Shown: one piece after another, positions 61,788-64,000 of the stretch
How positions within the stretch are numbered: the stretch's first letter is position 1
How the letters are laid out: each line of letters opens with the position of its first letter
From: Oscarella lobularis
Taxonomy: Eukaryota > Porifera > Homoscleromorpha > Homosclerophorida > Oscarellidae
Direction: 5' to 3'
NCBI RefSeq assembly: GCF_947507565.1
Contig: NC_089177.1
Coordinates: forward strand, 434,001 to 498,000
Length of the DNA stretch: 64,000 nucleotides
The notes under the pieces: model-generated
The model's database searches: none
The model's input: the letters and a program-made list of their open reading frames with translations, nothing else
What the model was told of the DNA's origin: nothing
Program-made: the position numbers and the translations under genes

Positions 61788-64000
61788 ATGTCATGCTGTT
61801 TGTACCTGGGTGGGCTCCGCTGCCGCAGAGATAAAGCCCCTTCACGGGACACCGATAGGCCGGACGCGCGAAATAGAGCTGATCGAGCGACATGGCTCCG
61901 TGAAAAATATTCTATGCATGTAATGAATAAAACACTGGCACTTGTCTGTGACTTGAGGGGATCTCCTACTCCGCCTGTGAGGCCGAAGATGGCTTCGAGG
62001 TCGGGCGGTGTCAAAACCTCGCGACCCACAACGGAAGCGGTAAAGCCCGGCGCATAAACGTCGATCAGATCGAATACTACAAAGAGAGGCGATAGGGTTG
62101 ATATATGTACTGTATCTTCGTCAGACCTCTGTCTGCAAACGCGTTCTTCGTTTCGTCGGTCCACGTCGCCGCGTACGGCGTGTATTGAACGAAGAGCGAC
62201 GCTACGTGTTTTCCCGGCGGAGCCAGCGTCGAATCGAGCACGGACGGAATCGTCATTTCGACGAGCGGCACCGTCGACGCGCGACCGCACTCGGCGTCGA
62301 GATAGGCGCCGTGGAGACTTGCCATCGTCTCGCAGCCCAGATGGATCGTGCAGGCGAGATGAGGCCCCGGTCGAGGAAGCGTCGCGAACGACGGCAGACG
62401 ATCGAGAGCGACTAGGAGGGCAAAAAAAAGATGGGATTTCACCAACAAAAAGTATCATCAAAGGTACCGTTAATCTTCGTGACAGGTGAGCGATAATCAA
62501 TGCCACTGATCTCCTTTCGAAAGCCTTCAGGCAACGCTTCCTAGACCAGTTACATTCCCTCCCCCGCCGAATTCCTGTCCTTTTTGTCTCGATTCACCTT
62601 TGCTACGAGTCTTCCGAACGTCACCTCCGGCGTCGCGTTAGACAAAACAACGTTGGCCCTTATTTCCGTTCCATCTTCGAGCAACACCCCGCGCGCCGCA
62701 CCGGTGCGATCATCCGTCAAAATCGACGTGACAGGCTTCAACGTCATGTGCAGCAAAGGCGATGAATTAGACAAAAAAGAGCACCGCAATTCGCTGACTG
62801 ACTGACCGCATTTGTTTTTATGGTTGCGCCGAGCGTCTCCGCCGCTTTGGCCAACGCCGCCGACAGGCCACCCATGCCACCCTCTACGAAGCCCCATGCG
62901 TTTCTAATACCGTCCACTTCGCCCGAGACGTGATGGAGCAGAACGTATCTGAGAATTGAGACAATTCGTATTTCGGAAATTGAAAAACGCGTTCAGTCTT
63001 CATTTACCCCGTGCCCGCCGAGTATGGACTCAGCGACGCGCCTATGACGGCGTCCGTTGCTAGCGTGCATTTTAGCGGCTCCGATTCAAACCACGAGTCT
63101 AAGAACTTTTTTTTTGCACGGTGACCCCCAATCTCTCCCAAGCGCTACAGAACCCATAAACCTTTGCAGCTGGAGACGTCATCAATTTGTACAATTCGAC
63201 CGAATCTTTTCCAAGGTTCCGAACTAAAAAAAGAAGCTAGTTCCACTTCCGGTTTTCACATCCGGTGCTCGTACTAACTCGCTCTAAATAGATTCGACGC
63301 TGAGGCGAGCGTTTCGAGCCGTTCAACCCAGCGCCCCGACGCCAATCGCGAGAAATCGGGAGGCGGCAGATCGACGAGAGGATCGAGAGAATCGACTGCG
63401 GGAGAAAAGAAAAAGGCGCGTCAGCTGTTCGTGGAATGCTCGCGTGGCCGGGAAGTGAAGAACGCGCGTGGTTAGCATTGTCAACAAATAAGTGGGGCGA
63501 GAACACCCGCGAAAATGAAAGAGACGCGCAGTAAAGTAAACGAACGATAACGACAGCCCATCCCATACGAGGAAAGACTTTAGATGCGATCCGTTCAAGA
63601 CCAACAAAGCGAAGGACAATTGACATATCCAATTAGCGTGCATTTCTCTCACCAAATCGCCTAAGGAGTTCCTCGTATCGATCATAAGCCTTCGAAAAGG
63701 GAACGACAAGAATGCGCGGCATTTGAATCGGTTAGGTTAGTTGCGTTTAGAGAGAGAGACGACGAACTTGGGCGTCGTTCGGCGAGAATTTCGCGATCTC
63801 GCGCGCGTTCGGCTCCGCGTCCAAGCCGAGTAGCAGATACTTCGTCGAGTCGGCGAGCGGCGTGAACGACGACGGATTACGAAGAAAGATCTTCAATCCG
63901 CATTCCTCCAATAAATAAATAAATAAATAAATAAATAGTATACCCCATATCGCCGGTTCTGGTTACTTTGAGTCGAAGGTCGTTCACGATCTTAGGACGA
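61623..64000 (-). CDS. PYROXD2: PYROXD2 oxidoreductase, 5' part missing
   Basis: A mitochondrial FAD-dependent amine-oxidase/carotenoid-isomerase-like protein. The C-terminal exons are unmistakable: [20 protein letters not shown] and [10 protein letters not shown] (about 62050-61970), [15 protein letters not shown] (about 61890), [16 protein letters not shown] (about 61830) and [15 protein letters not shown] (61705 onward), ending RRSHWRT. Upstream exons include [20 protein letters not shown] (about 62200), [18 protein letters not shown] (about 62940), [20 protein letters not shown] (about 62870) and [20 protein letters not shown] (about 63880). The N-terminal FAD-binding GxGxxG lies beyond the right edge. 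The last intron (61706-61805) contains a (CA)16 repeat. Frame and motifs are intact. Confidence 0.92.
61752..61783 (+). repeat. (CA)16 microsatellite in the last PYROXD2 intron
   Basis: Sixteen CA units on the plus strand, GT on the transcribed strand, just before a potential upstream acceptor (gcgcag, about 61750) that would change the protein end. Confidence 0.95.
63911..63938 (+). repeat. (AAAT)n microsatellite in a PYROXD2 intron
   Basis: ataaataaataaataaataaataaatag, about seven units, in the intron at the right edge. Confidence 0.9.

Overview
This window is from a compact animal nuclear genome. Coding exons are split by many short introns, typically about 50-90 bp, with GT-AG ends and a few GC-AG candidates. 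Genes lie tens to a few hundred bases apart. The gene set is metazoan: a DOCK-A Rac GEF, TRPV channel, TACC, BLOC1S3, SFXN5, HSPA12, forkhead factor, alpha-arrestin and BRD8. Very short introns and intergenic spaces plus an early-animal gene set suggest a non-bilaterian such as a homoscleromorph (Oscarella-type) sponge. That taxonomic call is inference only.

Layout, left to right (arrow = strand): DOCK1/2/5-like (<-, 3' end off the left edge), with a small secreted-protein gene (->) inside one of its introns; MCMBP (<-); TRPV channel (<-); LRR/Cys-rich multipass receptor-like protein (->); DENND10 (<-); centrin-3 (->); alpha-arrestin (->); CDC23/APC8 (<-); NUP107 (->); mitochondrial ribosomal mL49 (<-); BRD8 (->); TACC (->); SFXN5 (<-); two tandem gamma-butyrobetaine/trimethyllysine-hydroxylase-like genes (<-, <-); ASCC3 (->); BLOC1S3 (<-); a secreted protein with two copies of a Cys-rich domain (<-); CENP-A-like histone (<-); HSPA12-like Hsp70 (<-); DDX41 (->); single-exon forkhead factor (->); PYROXD2 (<-, N-terminal part off the right edge).

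Six adjacent genes are divergently arranged with start codons only about 59-212 bp apart, so most promoters here must be bidirectional. Several genes act in replication or mitosis (MCMBP, centrin-3, CDC23, NUP107, TACC, CENP-A). A mitochondrial/carnitine-related group is also present (SFXN5, two BBOX/TMLHE-like genes, mL49, PYROXD2).

The observations most worth following are: the proximal BBOX-like copy, which has lost the iron-binding triad and the 2-oxoglutarate arginine that its neighbour keeps; the LRR plus multi-TM protein paired head-to-head with a TRPV channel; the nested secreted gene with an 18-bp in-frame repeat; the unidentified duplicated Cys-rich domain; and an intron-containing CENP-A-type histone. 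No tRNA, rRNA, CRISPR or transposon gene was recognised. Gene identities rest on reading translated exons against remembered family sequences; no search was run. Exon boundaries are approximate unless stated, and coordinates of multi-exon genes span from start codon to stop codon.
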